DNA of 64,000 nucleotides, taken from assembly GCF_009720865.1 (NCBI RefSeq), contig NZ_WNLA01000001.1, positions 186,001 through 250,000 of the forward strand. The letters are read 5' to 3'. The position numbers and the translations under genes are program-made. Source of the DNA: Pseudoduganella ginsengisoli. Lineage in GTDB: Bacteria; Pseudomonadota; Gammaproteobacteria; Burkholderiales; Burkholderiaceae_D. Below, one piece after another: positions 18,013 through 26,329 of the stretch (positions are counted from its first letter, which is position 1; each line of letters starts with the position of its first letter). Under the pieces are notes generated by a model. The model searched no databases. It was not told the origin of the DNA and saw only the letters and a program-made list of their open reading frames with translations.

Positions 18013-18831
18013 ATGCTGATCCACCCGATGCCCGATCCTGTCGCTATTGCGCTGGGCCCCGTCAAGATCCACTGGTATGGCCTGATGTACGTGCTGGCAT
18101 TCGCGCTGTTCATCCTGCTGGGCCGGGTGCGCATCAGGCAGCCGCACATCGCCAGGCAAGGGTGGACCAACCAGCACCTGGACGACATGCTGTTTTACGG
18201 CATGCTGGGCGTGGTGCTGGGCGGCCGTCTCGGCGAAGTCTTGTTCTACCGCCCCGGCTACTTCTTCCACCACCCGCTGGAAGTCTTCGCCGTGTGGAAT
18301 GGCGGCATGTCGTTCCACGGCGGTTTCCTCGGCGTGCTGCTGGCCATGTGGCTGTGGGCGCGCAAGCAAGGCTTCAATGTGCTCGATGTGTATGACTTCA
18401 TCGCGCCGCTGGTGCCGCTCGGGTATGCGTGCGGCCGCATGGGGAACTTCATCAATGCGGAATTGCCGGGCCGCGTGGCCGATGCGAATTTGCCGTGGGC
18501 GATGATCTGGCCCAACGTCGATGCGCTGCCGCGCCACCCGTCGCCGATTTACCAGTTGCTGGTCGATGGCTTGCTGGTGTTTGCCATCGTGTGGCCCTTT
18601 GCCCGCAAGGCCCGTCCGCGGCTGGCGGTTGGTGCACTGTTCGTGCTGCTGTATGGCTGCGCGCGCTTCTTCACCGAGTATTTCCGCACGCCCGACTGGA
18701 GCATCAATGTGGCCGGCATCGATATCTCGTCCGGCCAAATCCTGTCGCTGCCGATGATCATCGGCGCGCTGCTGATGCTGGCATGGTCGTACCAGCGCAA
18801 GGTATTCGCCGGTGCAGCGCCAGCCGCATGA
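18013..18831 (+). CDS. lgt: Prolipoprotein diacylglyceryl transferase
   Basis: Lgt transfers a diacylglyceryl group from phosphatidylglycerol to the lipobox cysteine of prolipoproteins in the inner membrane. The 272-residue protein has about seven membrane segments. Conserved blocks seen are IHWYGLMYVLAF, the MSFHGGFLG segment with the essential His, and the Lgt signature GRMGNFINAELPGR with the catalytic-site Arg/Asn/Glu. The C-terminal RPRLAVGALFVLLYGCARFFTEYFR block is also typical. Start at ATG 18013, 5 bp after the LysR gene. It is an essential housekeeping gene; its placement behind a regulator is common in this group. Confidence 0.95.
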   Translation: MLIHPMPDPVAIALGPVKIHWYGLMYVLAFALFILLGRVRIRQPHIARQGWTNQHLDDMLFYGMLGVVLGGRLGEVLFYRPGYFFHHPLEVFAVWNGGMSFHGGFLGVLLAMWLWARKQGFNVLDVYDFIAPLVPLGYACGRMGNFINAELPGRVADANLPWAMIWPNVDALPRHPSPIYQLLVDGLLVFAIVWPFARKARPRLAVGALFVLLYGCARFFTEYFRTPDWSINVAGIDISSGQILSLPMIIGALLMLAWSYQRKVFAGAAPAA

Positions 18832-18932
18832 CTGCGGCAGGGCCGCCGCACCCTGTCGAAAAACTTTACAAAAAGAACTTAGTCATTAACACAAGGCAAT
18901 TTAAGTTACTGTTCTTAAACAATAATTTTTCA

Positions 18933-18950
18933 CTGGTACAGTAATTGCAT
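18933..18950 (+). promoter_or_regulatory. Predicted sigma-54 (-24/-12) promoter of the PEP-CTERM gene
   Basis: CTGGTACAGTAATTGCAT: GG (18935-18936) and GC (18947-18948) are separated by exactly 10 bp, as sigma-54 requires, and the sequence matches TGGCAC-N5-TTGCA except for one position (T for C). The ATG lies 40 bp after the -12. Upstream at about 18901-18918 the inverted repeat TTAAG-N8-CTTAA could be an activator site. Confidence 0.7.
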
Positions 18951-18989
18951 TACACAAATTATCGCCAATATTTCCACTGCGCCGCCGCC

Positions 18990-19772
18990 ATGATTCCGAC
19001 CAAGACCTTGAAGACAGCTGTTTTGTTCACTTCCTCGCTCATCCTGAGCGCAGCGGCAAGCCTGGGGCATGCAACGCCTATCGTTTTCGACAATATGCAG
19101 GCATTTGAAAGTGGCTCTGCCACTGCGCGCGTGGCCGTGACCGGGGCCAACCCGAATACGTTCATGGGCGGGGGCTATCAACTGAAGGCCGGCACCAAGA
19201 GCATTTCCGGCTTTGATTTCTACGCCGCCAATTCCACCAATGCCACCTATTCCGGCCTGAAGGTCAACATCTGGGTGTGGGACACGGTGAATACCGGGAC
19301 GGCCAATGCCGCCAATCCAGCTTTTTCCAACCTGCTGGGGTCTTATTCGTTTACGACGTCCCCGATGACGGTTGCATCGGGCTACTACTACTCCATCAAA
19401 GAAAACCTGGCAGCGCCGCTGCTGCTCAACGATACCGTGATTGGCATCACCTATAACTTCCAGGGTACCCAGGATGGCGTCAATTACAGCAGCGTCAACG
19501 GACTGACCGACGTGATCGCACTCAACGATGCACCAACCGTCGGCGCCGCGCTGTTCAATGGCTACTTCCGCAACGCGAATGCCGAGACCAACGGTAACTT
19601 CACGTCGTCTGTCCGCTCGCTCGGCGGCTATTCCACGCAAAGCCTGGCTGTGCGCATCTATGGCAGCGATACGCTCGACAACAACGTCAATAACGTACCG
19701 GAGCCGGCGTCCTTCCTGTTGATGGGCCTCGGCCTGGCGCTGATGGTCAACATGCGCCGCAAAGCACGCTGA
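18990..19772 (+). CDS. Exported PEP-CTERM protein
   Basis: A 260-residue exported protein. Signal peptide residues ~1-28 (KTLKTAVLFTSSLILSAAAS, then GHA). The body is Thr/Ser/Asn-rich with a beta-sandwich look (GGYQLKAGTKSISGFDFYAA, VWDTVN, FSNLLGSYSF). The C-terminus VPEPASFLLMGLGLALMVN followed by MRRKAR is a textbook PEP-CTERM sorting signal: PEP motif, hydrophobic helix, basic tail. Exosortase (EpsH/XrtA type) should cleave it during export to the surface or matrix. No exosortase gene lies in the window. ATG 18990 is chosen because the signal peptide begins there. It is monocistronic. Confidence 0.9.
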   Translation: MIPTKTLKTAVLFTSSLILSAAASLGHATPIVFDNMQAFESGSATARVAVTGANPNTFMGGGYQLKAGTKSISGFDFYAANSTNATYSGLKVNIWVWDTVNTGTANAANPAFSNLLGSYSFTTSPMTVASGYYYSIKENLAAPLLLNDTVIGITYNFQGTQDGVNYSSVNGLTDVIALNDAPTVGAALFNGYFRNANAETNGNFTSSVRSLGGYSTQSLAVRIYGSDTLDNNVNNVPEPASFLLMGLGLALMVNMRRKAR

Positions 19773-19802
19773 TTGACAGCGCGCACTGCAACGCCAAGCG
19801 CC

Positions 19803-20261
19803 TTACTTCAGCAGCGCTTGCAGCGTCTTCCACTGCGCCGGCGTCACGGGAGTAATTGACAGCCGGCTGCCCTTTTGCAGCACCACCATGTCGTCCAGTT
19901 CCGGTATCGTGCGCAATTGCGCCAGCGATAACAAGCGGGTCTTGCGCACGGCTTTCACGTCCACCATCAGCCAGCGCGGTTCTTCGCGCTTGGACTTCGC
20001 ATCGTAGTAATGGCTGTTGGGATCGAACTGCGTATCGTCCGGATAAGCCGCACTGGCCACTTCCGCCAACCCGGCAATGCCCGGCTCCGGGCAGCTGGAG
20101 TGATAAAACAGTACGCCATCGCCCACTTGCATGCCGTCGCGCATGAAGTTGCGGGCCTGGTAGTTGCGCACGCCGAACCACGGCACGGTTTGATTGGGCG
20201 CCGCCAGCGCATCATCAATGCTGACTTCATCGGGTTCGGATTTCATCAACCAGTAGGCCAT
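19803..20261 (-). CDS. EVE-domain protein
   Basis: A 152-residue protein that is entirely an EVE domain, a PUA-like fold that in other systems recognises modified bases in RNA or DNA. Seen are the start MAYWLMKSEPDEVSIDDAL, then WFGVRNYQARNFMRDGMQVGD, VLFYHSSCPEPGIAGLAEV and YYDAKSKREEPRWLMVDVK, which line the ligand pocket in this family. It is close to the human THYN1/bacterial EVE group. GGA lies 7-9 nt before the start. It is downstream of the 6S RNA and its terminator, with only 23 bp between them, so expression probably depends on read-through from the zapA-6S unit. Confidence 0.92.
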   Translation of the reverse strand: MAYWLMKSEPDEVSIDDALAAPNQTVPWFGVRNYQARNFMRDGMQVGDGVLFYHSSCPEPGIAGLAEVASAAYPDDTQFDPNSHYYDAKSKREEPRWLMVDVKAVRKTRLLSLAQLRTIPELDDMVVLQKGSRLSITPVTPAQWKTLQALLK

Positions 20262-20283
20262 TGCATTCCTTTAGACGAAATGA

Positions 20284-20322
20284 AAAAAGCGGCAACGCAC
20301 GTCGATGCGCAACCGCTTTTAT
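20284..20322 (-). terminator. Terminator after the 6S RNA
   Basis: On the minus strand a long hairpin (AAAAGCGG-T-TGCGC ... GCG-T-TGCCGCTTTTTT) ends in six T. It follows the 3' end of the 6S RNA by a few bases. The complementary A-tract makes it usable in both directions. Confidence 0.8.
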
Positions 20323-20325
20323 AGG

Positions 20326-20508
20326 AATGAGTGCCCCGCCTGTGCCGCTATGCCGGCATCCCGAACCTGACGGCTCAGGTGGTCACAGTTAGTTCAATTT
20401 CGGGTTCATCGGGCTAGCGACGCTCACTCCCATCAAACAAATTCCCGCGACCGTTGCAAACAAATGGTTCAAGGAATATAAGGCATCCACGAACACCGCA
20501 GGGTGAGA
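20326..20508 (-). ncRNA. ssrS: 6S RNA
   Basis: 6S RNA mimics an open promoter and sequesters the sigma-70 RNA polymerase holoenzyme in stationary phase. Position between zapA and an EVE/5-formyl-THF-ligase-type gene, in the zapA orientation, is the conserved location. On the minus strand the 5' end begins near CACCCTGCGGTGTTCG and pairs with the 3' end (GGCATAGCGGCACAGGCGGG): CCTGC/GCGGG, TGT/ACA, CG/CG and ATGCC/GGCAT form an interrupted closing stem. The conserved CCTTGAACC segment seen in E. coli 6S RNA is present, and a central region that can form the open bubble follows. The ends are approximate (±5 nt). Length ~180 nt is normal. Confidence 0.88.
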
Positions 20509-20554
20509 CGCAGTTTACTCCTCCTTGCGCGTTCGGGAAAGGGGAAAGACGCGA

Positions 20555-20866
20555 TTAAAACAGAATTTCTTGCGGCGTCAGCGCACTGTCGAGCACTTTG
20601 TGCATGGCCGCAATCTTTTCCTGCACTTCCAGCATGGACATGGAAGACAGCGGGCCGGATGGCGCTTTGGAAGACAGGAACTCAGCAGCCATGCTCAGCG
20701 CAGCCATCACGGCAATACGGTCATTGCCTTTGACTTTGCCCGCATCGCGGATGCCTGTCATTTTTTTATCCAGGAAGGCAGCCGCTTCACGCAGCGCGCG
20801 CTCTTCCTCTTCTTTACAAGCCAGGCGGTATGGCTGGCCCATGATGGTTACGTCAATTTGAATCAC
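20555..20866 (-). CDS. zapA: Cell division protein ZapA
   Basis: ZapA binds FtsZ and stabilises the Z-ring at midcell. The 103-residue protein shows the conserved beginning IQIDVTIMGQPYRLACKEEEERALREAA, the segment DRIAVMAALSMAAEFL, and a C-terminal coiled coil (MLEVQEKIAAMHKVLDSAL). Its start overlaps the stop of the upstream coiled-coil gene by ATGA. The 6S RNA gene begins about 45 bp after its stop. This zapB-like/zapA/6S/EVE arrangement is typical of betaproteobacteria. Confidence 0.95.
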   Translation of the reverse strand: MIQIDVTIMGQPYRLACKEEEERALREAAAFLDKKMTGIRDAGKVKGNDRIAVMAALSMAAEFLSSKAPSGPLSSMSMLEVQEKIAAMHKVLDSALTPQEILF

Positions 20867-21120
20867 TGGGTTTCACTCTGAGGTTGCGGCGCAGCCTGGT
20901 CCGGTGCTGGCGGCGCGGCTTCGGCGGTCTCTGGCGGAATCTGCTCCAGCAAGGCCGACACGCGCCGGGAGGCTTCGGCCAGACGCAACTGGTATGCCTG
21001 GGCATCCGCAAACAGCGCAGCATTACGCTGGCGCAGTTCGGCATTTTCACGGCGCAGCGCCATCGTCATTTCGGCCAACTGGTCGATTTTATCGGAAAGT
21101 TCTTGGAATTCTGAAATCAT
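20863..21120 (-). CDS. Small coiled-coil protein, ZapB/TIGR02449-like
   Basis: An 85-residue protein: a coiled coil covers residues ~1-60 (ISEFQELSDKIDQLAEMTMAL, RRENAELRQRNAALFADAQAY, RLAEASRRVSALLEQ) followed by an Ala/Pro/Gln-rich tail. The pattern and the place directly before zapA match the TIGR02449/DUF904 group related to ZapB, which links ZapA to the division apparatus. The start at 21120 is preferred because the coiled coil begins there; an in-frame ATG at 21180 adds residues without the heptad pattern. It is coupled to zapA by a 4-bp overlap. Confidence 0.8.
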   Translation of the reverse strand: MISEFQELSDKIDQLAEMTMALRRENAELRQRNAALFADAQAYQLRLAEASRRVSALLEQIPPETAEAAPPAPDQAAPQPQSETQ

Positions 21121-21220
21121 CCCGCCACTATAGGATGCCTTGCAAAGCCGCGTCAACAGTGGCGCGTGAATGATGCGCATATTTGAATACGCGCTCGGTT
21201 ATGTAGGCAAAAAGGTAATA

Positions 21221-21254
21221 AAAATCGCCATTCCCGCGCCGCAGGAATGGCGAT
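21221..21254 (-). terminator. Terminator of the giant repeat-protein gene
   Basis: Perfect 11-bp stem (ATCGCCATTCC / GGAATGGCGAT) with a 9-nt loop; on the minus strand it is followed by TTTTTATT. It lies 33 bp after the stop of the 1633-residue protein. Confidence 0.85.
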
Positions 21255-21286
21255 GTATTAAGCAGGCACTAAGCTTTAGCCGTTAT

Positions 21287-24200
21287 TCAGCTGTTGCTGA
21301 CACCCACCAGCGCAACCCCTGCGGAACCGCCGGTAATCGATGCCTGTAACAAGTCGGCAAACGTATGCAAGCGGTCCACGGTCCAGCCGGACGCCATGTC
21401 ATACGGGCTGCTGCCCTGGTCCGCATGCGCGATCAAGTCCGCCATGTTCAGCGCGGCCACCTGCTTGCCGGATGCGTCGATCAAGTCCAGCTCACTGAAA
21501 CTGCCTTTCGCATAATCGGCAATGGTGAATTGCGCATACGACTTGCCGCCGCTGACGTAATTGATGACCAAGTCGCTGCCATCGATGTTGGCTTTGACGT
21601 TATCAGCACTCATGGTGACGCTGGAGAACACCTTGTTGGCGGTGAACTTCAGGATTTCACCACCGCCCGACGTGTCGTGGATGGTGTCCTTGCCATCGCC
21701 CATCGACATCACATACGTATCCTTGCCATCGCCGCCGCGCAAGTCATCGTTGCCCATGCCGCTATACAACGTGTCGTCGCCAGCGCCGCCCCACAGGCGG
21801 TTATTGCCTGCGTACTTGTAGCCCAGCGCGTAGGCGAGGAAACCGGCAATGAAGAAGTCCGCGCCTTTGAATTCCGACAGGTGCGTATCGATGCCCAGGT
21901 ATTTGCCCAGCCAGTTGATGCCATCGCCGCTGGCATTCGATGCCGTCTTCAGCGCATCGCCCAGCCACTCGACGGACGTCGACAACGCACTGCCCACGTC
22001 GGCATCGGCCACGTAGCTGACGCCGCTGGTGATGCCATTGATGGCGGTGTTCAAACCGCTCTTGCCGTCATTGAGGGCCGTCTTCAATGGCGAAGCGATG
22101 TCGAAGTCTGCCGACGACAGGCCGGTGGCGCCCGTGATGGCCGATACGGCCGAATTGCCCGCGCTGTTCATGCTGTCCACCAGCTTGCCCGCGCTGGCCG
22201 TGGCTTTATCCAGTTCCGACTTCATGGATGCGGCAATACCATTCCAGCCTTTGCTGATTTCATCGGTCAGCGTCGTGTTCAGGTATTTGGTAATGGCGTC
22301 AAAGCCTTTACCGGCATCCGTCCACGCGGCGTTGAGCGTATTGGCTTTGCCGACCAGCAGGTGGTCGATCACGCCCCAGCCGAGACCCATCATGGTGTCG
22401 TTGCCATTGCCGCCGCCCACGTAAGTGCCGGCATTGGTGGCGAAGATGGTGTCGTCGCCGTCACCGCCGACAATCACGTTGCCCACCAGGTTCAGCTTGG
22501 ACAAATCGCCTTTCGACAGGGCGCCATATTGCGAGCGGATGAAGTTCGCATTCATGGCCGCGCCCACCCAGTCGCCGGCGGATTCATAGTCGTTTTCCAC
22601 CAGTGCTTCGGCTGCATTGAACACCGTGATTTCCGCCAGGCCGATGATGGTGTCATTGCCCGCGCCACCGACGGCGATATTGTTCTGGCCGGACGACACG
22701 ATCAAGTCATTGCCTGCGCCGCCCATGCCGATGGTGGTGGTGCCGGCCAGGATCATCGTGTCATTGCCGTCGCCGGCGTGCACGAAGTTCATGCCCGTAT
22801 CGAGGCTGACCTTGGAGCTGCTGGTGGTTTGCGGCTTGTCGGCACCTTCGATGGCCGTCGTCGTCGTGCTGCTGTACGACAGCTTGCTGCCTGCATTGAC
22901 GACCACGAGGAAGTCATCGCCGCTGTCGGCCAGCACCACGTTATGGTCGCCATACACGACCGCCGTGTCATTGCCCGCGCCGGTCCAGCCCACGTTCAAT
23001 TGCACGCTGCCCGTCGTGTTGCTGGTGGTGGTTTGCTGCGAACCTTCCGGCTGCGTGGTGGTGGTCTTGGTGTTGGAGCCGCCGTACGACACCATCACCA
23101 TCACGTCCTTGCCGCTGCCGCCAATCACGGCATTGTCGACACCGACCACGGTTTCCACGTTATTGCCGTCGCCTGCCACGATCAGGTTGCCGTTGGCGTT
23201 GACCGACTTGGCGGCCGAACCAAAGGCCAGCGCCGTCAGCACGTCGTCGCCGCTGCCGCCTTCAATGATGTTGGCCTTGCCCAGCGCCGTCACCACATTG
23301 TTACCCTCGCCTGCCACGACGGCGTCATACGTGCCGATCACGGTCACCACGTCGCTGCCCGCACCGGACACGATGCCGGCCTTGCTGCCGACCGACGTGA
23401 CGACGTCGTTCGACGCGCCCGTGACGATCAGGTTATTGATGCCCAGCGCCGTCGCCGTGGTGGCTGCGCTGCCGCCCACCAGCACGTTGTTCTTGCCAAA
23501 CGCCGTCATCGTGTCGCGGCCGGTCTGGCTCGACGCTGCGCCGGCCAGGCCAGCTTTCGACACCAGGTCGGTTGCCGCCACGCCGGCTGCAATGGAATCG
23601 ACCAGGCCGACGGCCGTTGCGCCGACTTCCTTGTAATCACCGGAGACCAGCAAGTTATTCGCGCCGGCCGCCGTGATGGTATCTGCGCCCGCGTCGCCCC
23701 ACAGCACGTTGCGCGCGCCGATGGCCGTGATCACGTCATTGCCGGTGCCGCTCCACACAACGTTGTTGGCGCCGATCGTGGTGGCCACGTCATTGCCGCC
23801 GCCCGTGTACACGACGTTGGTGTTGCCGATACCCGTCACCACGTCGTTGCCGGCCGTGTTGGCCAGCGTATTGCCGATGAAGGTCGTCACGGCTTTGGTG
23901 GCGCCGCCTGCGGCGCTGCCCAGCTTGGCCGTCACATCGGCCACGCCTTCGCCCAGGCCCGTCACCAGCACGTTGTTGGAACCAGCTGCTGTCACCACGT
24001 TGCTGCCTGCCGTGTTGACGACGATGTTGTTCGCGCCAATGGCCGTGGTGATGTTGTCGCCGCCGTTGGCCAGCACGATATTGTTGCCGCCTGCCGCCGT
24101 CACCACGTCCTTGCCGGCGCCCGTGTAGATCACGTTATTGCCGCCGACTGCCACGACAGTGTCGTTGCCCGCGCCGCTGTTGATGGCGGCGGTCAGCTTG

Positions 24201-26188
24201 GCGGTGGCGTTGCTGACGGCTTGGGCAGCGTCTTTGCTTGGCATGACGTCGGCCAGCACTTTGCCCAGGCCGCCCGTGGCTGCCTTGACCATGCCGCCCA
24301 ATTCCGTCAACACCACGTTGGTGCCGCCCAGGGCGACCGTCGTGTTGCCGCCCACTGCCGTGGCGATCAGGTTGCCTGCACCCAGGCCCAAGGTGGTGTT
24401 GCCGGAACCATTGGCAATGACCACGTTGTTCATGCCGACTGCCGCCTGCAGGTTGCCGCCCTGGTTGCTGATCAGCGCATTGGTGTTGCCCACTGCGCCG
24501 ACCTTGTTGTTGGCGCCGCCCGTGTAGACGATGTTGACTGCGCCGCCCGCCACGATGGTGCTGCTGCCGCCGCCTTCGACGATGACGTTGGCGCCGCCGC
24601 CAACGACAACCGTATCGTTGCCGTCATTGGCATTGACGCCATTGCCGCCGCCCAGCGCCAGCACGGTGTCGTTGCCTTCGGCAGCGTTGATGACATTCAG
24701 GCCGCCAATCGCAGTCACCGTGTCATTGCCTGCGCCGCTGTTGATGACGTTGGCGCCACCCTTGGCATCGACCTTGTCGGCGCCGTTGCCCGTGGTGACC
24801 ACGTTCGATGCCGCGTTGACGGTGACGTTATTGTTGCCGTTGCCGACGTTGATCACGTTCGACGCGGCATTGGCGACCACGCGGTCCGCGCCATCGCCAG
24901 CGTTCAGCACGTTGCTGGCGCCGTTCAGCGTCACAGTGTTGTTGCCGTTGCCAGCGTTGATTTCATTGGATACGCCGCCTGCCGTGATGGTGTCGTCGTT
25001 GCCGCCCGCAGTAATCTTGTTGCGGCCGCCTTCAGCATTGATGACGTTATTGCCTTCGCCAGCATTGATCTGGTTGTTGGCTGCCTTGACGGTGATGCGG
25101 TCCGCGCCGTAATTCGTGTTGATGACGTTGCTCGCGCCATCCGCGGTCACCACGTCGTCCCAGTTGCCGGTGGTGATGACGTTCGACGCGCCGCCTGCCG
25201 TCACGGTATTGTTGCCGTGGCCCGCGTCAACGATGTTGGAGCCGCCATTGACGGTAATGTTGTCGGAGCCATCGCCGGTGGCCGTGACCTTGTTGCTGCC
25301 GCCATTGGCCACCACGGTGTTATTGCCATCTCCGACATTGATCTGGTTGTAGGCGCCATTGACGGTGACACGGTCATGGCCGCCGCCAGTATTGATGATG
25401 TTGCTTGCGCCATCAGCCGTCACCGTATCGTCCCAGTTACCCGTGTTGATGACGTTCGACGCACCGCCCGCATAGACCGTGTTGTTGCCATGGCCTGCAT
25501 TAACGACGTTGGAACCGCCTTTGACGGTGATGTTGTCGCGGCCATCGCCGGTGGAGACTTTGTTGGAGCCGCCGTTGGCCACCACGGTGTTATTGCCGCC
25601 ATCCAGGTCGATGTCGTTCCAGCCACCGTTCGCCGTGACGTTGTCGTCGCCATTGCCCGCGTCGATTTCGTTGTAGGCGCTGTTCACGGACAAGGTGTTA
25701 TTCCCTTCGCCCAGGTCAACGTCGGCTGCCGCCCCTGCGGAAACCGTTACCGTGTCATTGCCGTTACCGCCAAAAATCTTGTTATAGGCGCCCACTTCCA
25801 CCTTGATGGTGTCGTCGCCATTACCGCCGTCGATACGGTTGTAGCCGCCCACTTTGACAGTGATGGTGTCATTGCCGTCATCGCCATACAGGTTGTTGTA
25901 GGCGCCCGCCGTTACCGTGATGTTGTCGTTGCCGCCATCGCCGTGAATGATGTTGGCGCCCAGCGACGACGCCGTATAGCTGTTGTCGCCATTGCCCAGG
26001 CTTTTCTTCGTATAGCCCAGTTCCGAAATCTTCTTGGCCGCAGCCGCGATATCGTCGCCGACACTTTCAAAGGCTTCGCCGATGCCATTCAAGTCGCCAC
26101 CGAGATCCTTGATGGTGTCGCCCACCTTGTCGACCACCTTGGCAATAGGCTTGACCACATTCTTTTTCAACCAGCTGCCGATACTCAT
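21287..26188 (-). CDS. Giant RTX-like beta-roll repeat protein, probably type I secreted
   Basis: A 1633-residue acidic, Gly/Asn/Asp-rich protein without a Sec signal peptide. Residues 1-75 are a helical leader (SIGSWLKKNVVKPIAKVVDK). From ~78 to ~1270 there is a long repeat array of ~18-residue units in which an RTX-like nonapeptide (GNGNNNVTV, GAGNDTVTA) alternates with one of the form (x)GGxNxIxx (for example GGANVINS). A few non-repeat insertions occur (e.g. MPSKDAAQAVSNATAKL). Residues ~1275-1450 are helical and Ala/Ser/Lys-rich. Canonical RTX repeats (GGAGDDTLYSGMGNDDLRGG) are at ~1463-1500, then a ~130-residue tail typical of C-terminal type I secretion signals. No ABC/MFP secretion genes are nearby. 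A calcium-folded surface or matrix protein is the likely role. Confidence 0.88.
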   Translation of the reverse strand: MSIGSWLKKNVVKPIAKVVDKVGDTIKDLGGDLNGIGEAFESVGDDIAAAAKKISELGYTKKSLGNGDNSYTASSLGANIIHGDGGNDNITVTAGAYNNLYGDDGNDTITVKVGGYNRIDGGNGDDTIKVEVGAYNKIFGGNGNDTVTVSAGAAADVDLGEGNNTLSVNSAYNEIDAGNGDDNVTANGGWNDIDLDGGNNTVVANGGSNKVSTGDGRDNITVKGGSNVVNAGHGNNTVYAGGASNVINTGNWDDTVTADGASNIINTGGGHDRVTVNGAYNQINVGDGNNTVVANGGSNKVTATGDGSDNITVNGGSNIVDAGHGNNTVTAGGASNVITTGNWDDVVTADGASNVINTNYGADRITVKAANNQINAGEGNNVINAEGGRNKITAGGNDDTITAGGVSNEINAGNGNNTVTLNGASNVLNAGDGADRVVANAASNVINVGNGNNNVTVNAASNVVTTGNGADKVDAKGGANVINSGAGNDTVTAIGGLNVINAAEGNDTVLALGGGNGVNANDGNDTVVVGGGANVIVEGGGSSTIVAGGAVNIVYTGGANNKVGAVGNTNALISNQGGNLQAAVGMNNVVIANGSGNTTLGLGAGNLIATAVGGNTTVALGGTNVVLTELGGMVKAATGGLGKVLADVMPSKDAAQAVSNATAKLTAAINSGAGNDTVVAVGGNNVIYTGAGKDVVTAAGGNNIVLANGGDNITTAIGANNIVVNTAGSNVVTAAGSNNVLVTGLGEGVADVTAKLGSAAGGATKAVTTFIGNTLANTAGNDVVTGIGNTNVVYTGGGNDVATTIGANNVVWSGTGNDVITAIGARNVLWGDAGADTITAAGANNLLVSGDYKEVGATAVGLVDSIAAGVAATDLVSKAGLAGAASSQTGRDTMTAFGKNNVLVGGSAATTATALGINNLIVTGASNDVVTSVGSKAGIVSGAGSDVVTVIGTYDAVVAGEGNNVVTALGKANIIEGGSGDDVLTALAFGSAAKSVNANGNLIVAGDGNNVETVVGVDNAVIGGSGKDVMVMVSYGGSNTKTTTTQPEGSQQTTTSNTTGSVQLNVGWTGAGNDTAVVYGDHNVVLADSGDDFLVVVNAGSKLSYSSTTTTAIEGADKPQTTSSSKVSLDTGMNFVHAGDGNDTMILAGTTTIGMGGAGNDLIVSSGQNNIAVGGAGNDTIIGLAEITVFNAAEALVENDYESAGDWVGAAMNANFIRSQYGALSKGDLSKLNLVGNVIVGGDGDDTIFATNAGTYVGGGNGNDTMMGLGWGVIDHLLVGKANTLNAAWTDAGKGFDAITKYLNTTLTDEISKGWNGIAASMKSELDKATASAGKLVDSMNSAGNSAVSAITGATGLSSADFDIASPLKTALNDGKSGLNTAINGITSGVSYVADADVGSALSTSVEWLGDALKTASNASGDGINWLGKYLGIDTHLSEFKGADFFIAGFLAYALGYKYAGNNRLWGGAGDDTLYSGMGNDDLRGGDGKDTYVMSMGDGKDTIHDTSGGGEILKFTANKVFSSVTMSADNVKANIDGSDLVINYVSGGKSYAQFTIADYAKGSFSELDLIDASGKQVAALNMADLIAHADQGSSPYDMASGWTVDRLHTFADLLQASITGGSAGVALVGVSNS
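25050..25590 (-). repeat. Higher-order ~270-bp direct repeat in the repeat-protein gene
   Basis: Two consecutive blocks of about 270-273 bp encode the same order of five 18-residue units, marked by GGSNKV, GHGNNTV, TGNWDD and GAYNQIN/AANNQIN. For example GGCCACCACGGTGTTATTGCC begins at 25577 and again at 25307, and TCGTCCCAGTT at 25428 and 25155 (the 3-bp difference is one extra codon). Confidence 0.85.
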
Positions 26189-26252
26189 CGTGTCTGACCT
26201 TTCTCCATGTTTTTACACACTTGCATTAAAACAATGGAAAATGACAAGACGC

Positions 26253-26281
26253 ATGACAATTGGATTACAGCTTTGTAATTT
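26253..26281 (+). promoter_or_regulatory. Possible promoter of the OmpR/QseC-type two-component operon
   Basis: ATGACA, 17-bp spacer, TAATTT, about 50 bp before the response-regulator ATG, in the 141-bp region shared with the divergent repeat-protein gene. The -10 is weak. Confidence 0.3.
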
Positions 26282-26329
26282 ATCCGGGCCGCGATTGACG
26301 GAGCCGGGAGCCACCGGGACAATATCGAC

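Noticed and set aside
24800..25900. CRISPR-like spaced repeats
   Set aside because: The repeats are coding, in frame with an 18-residue protein period, without constant direct repeats and unique spacers, and no cas genes are present.
21365..26197. Open frame of 1610 codons on the plus strand
   Set aside because: It is exactly antisense to the repeat protein; the periodic codon pattern of the Gly/Asn/Asp repeats removes stop codons in that frame. The translation is His/Asp/Val/Arg-rich, has no recognisable domain and no ribosome site.
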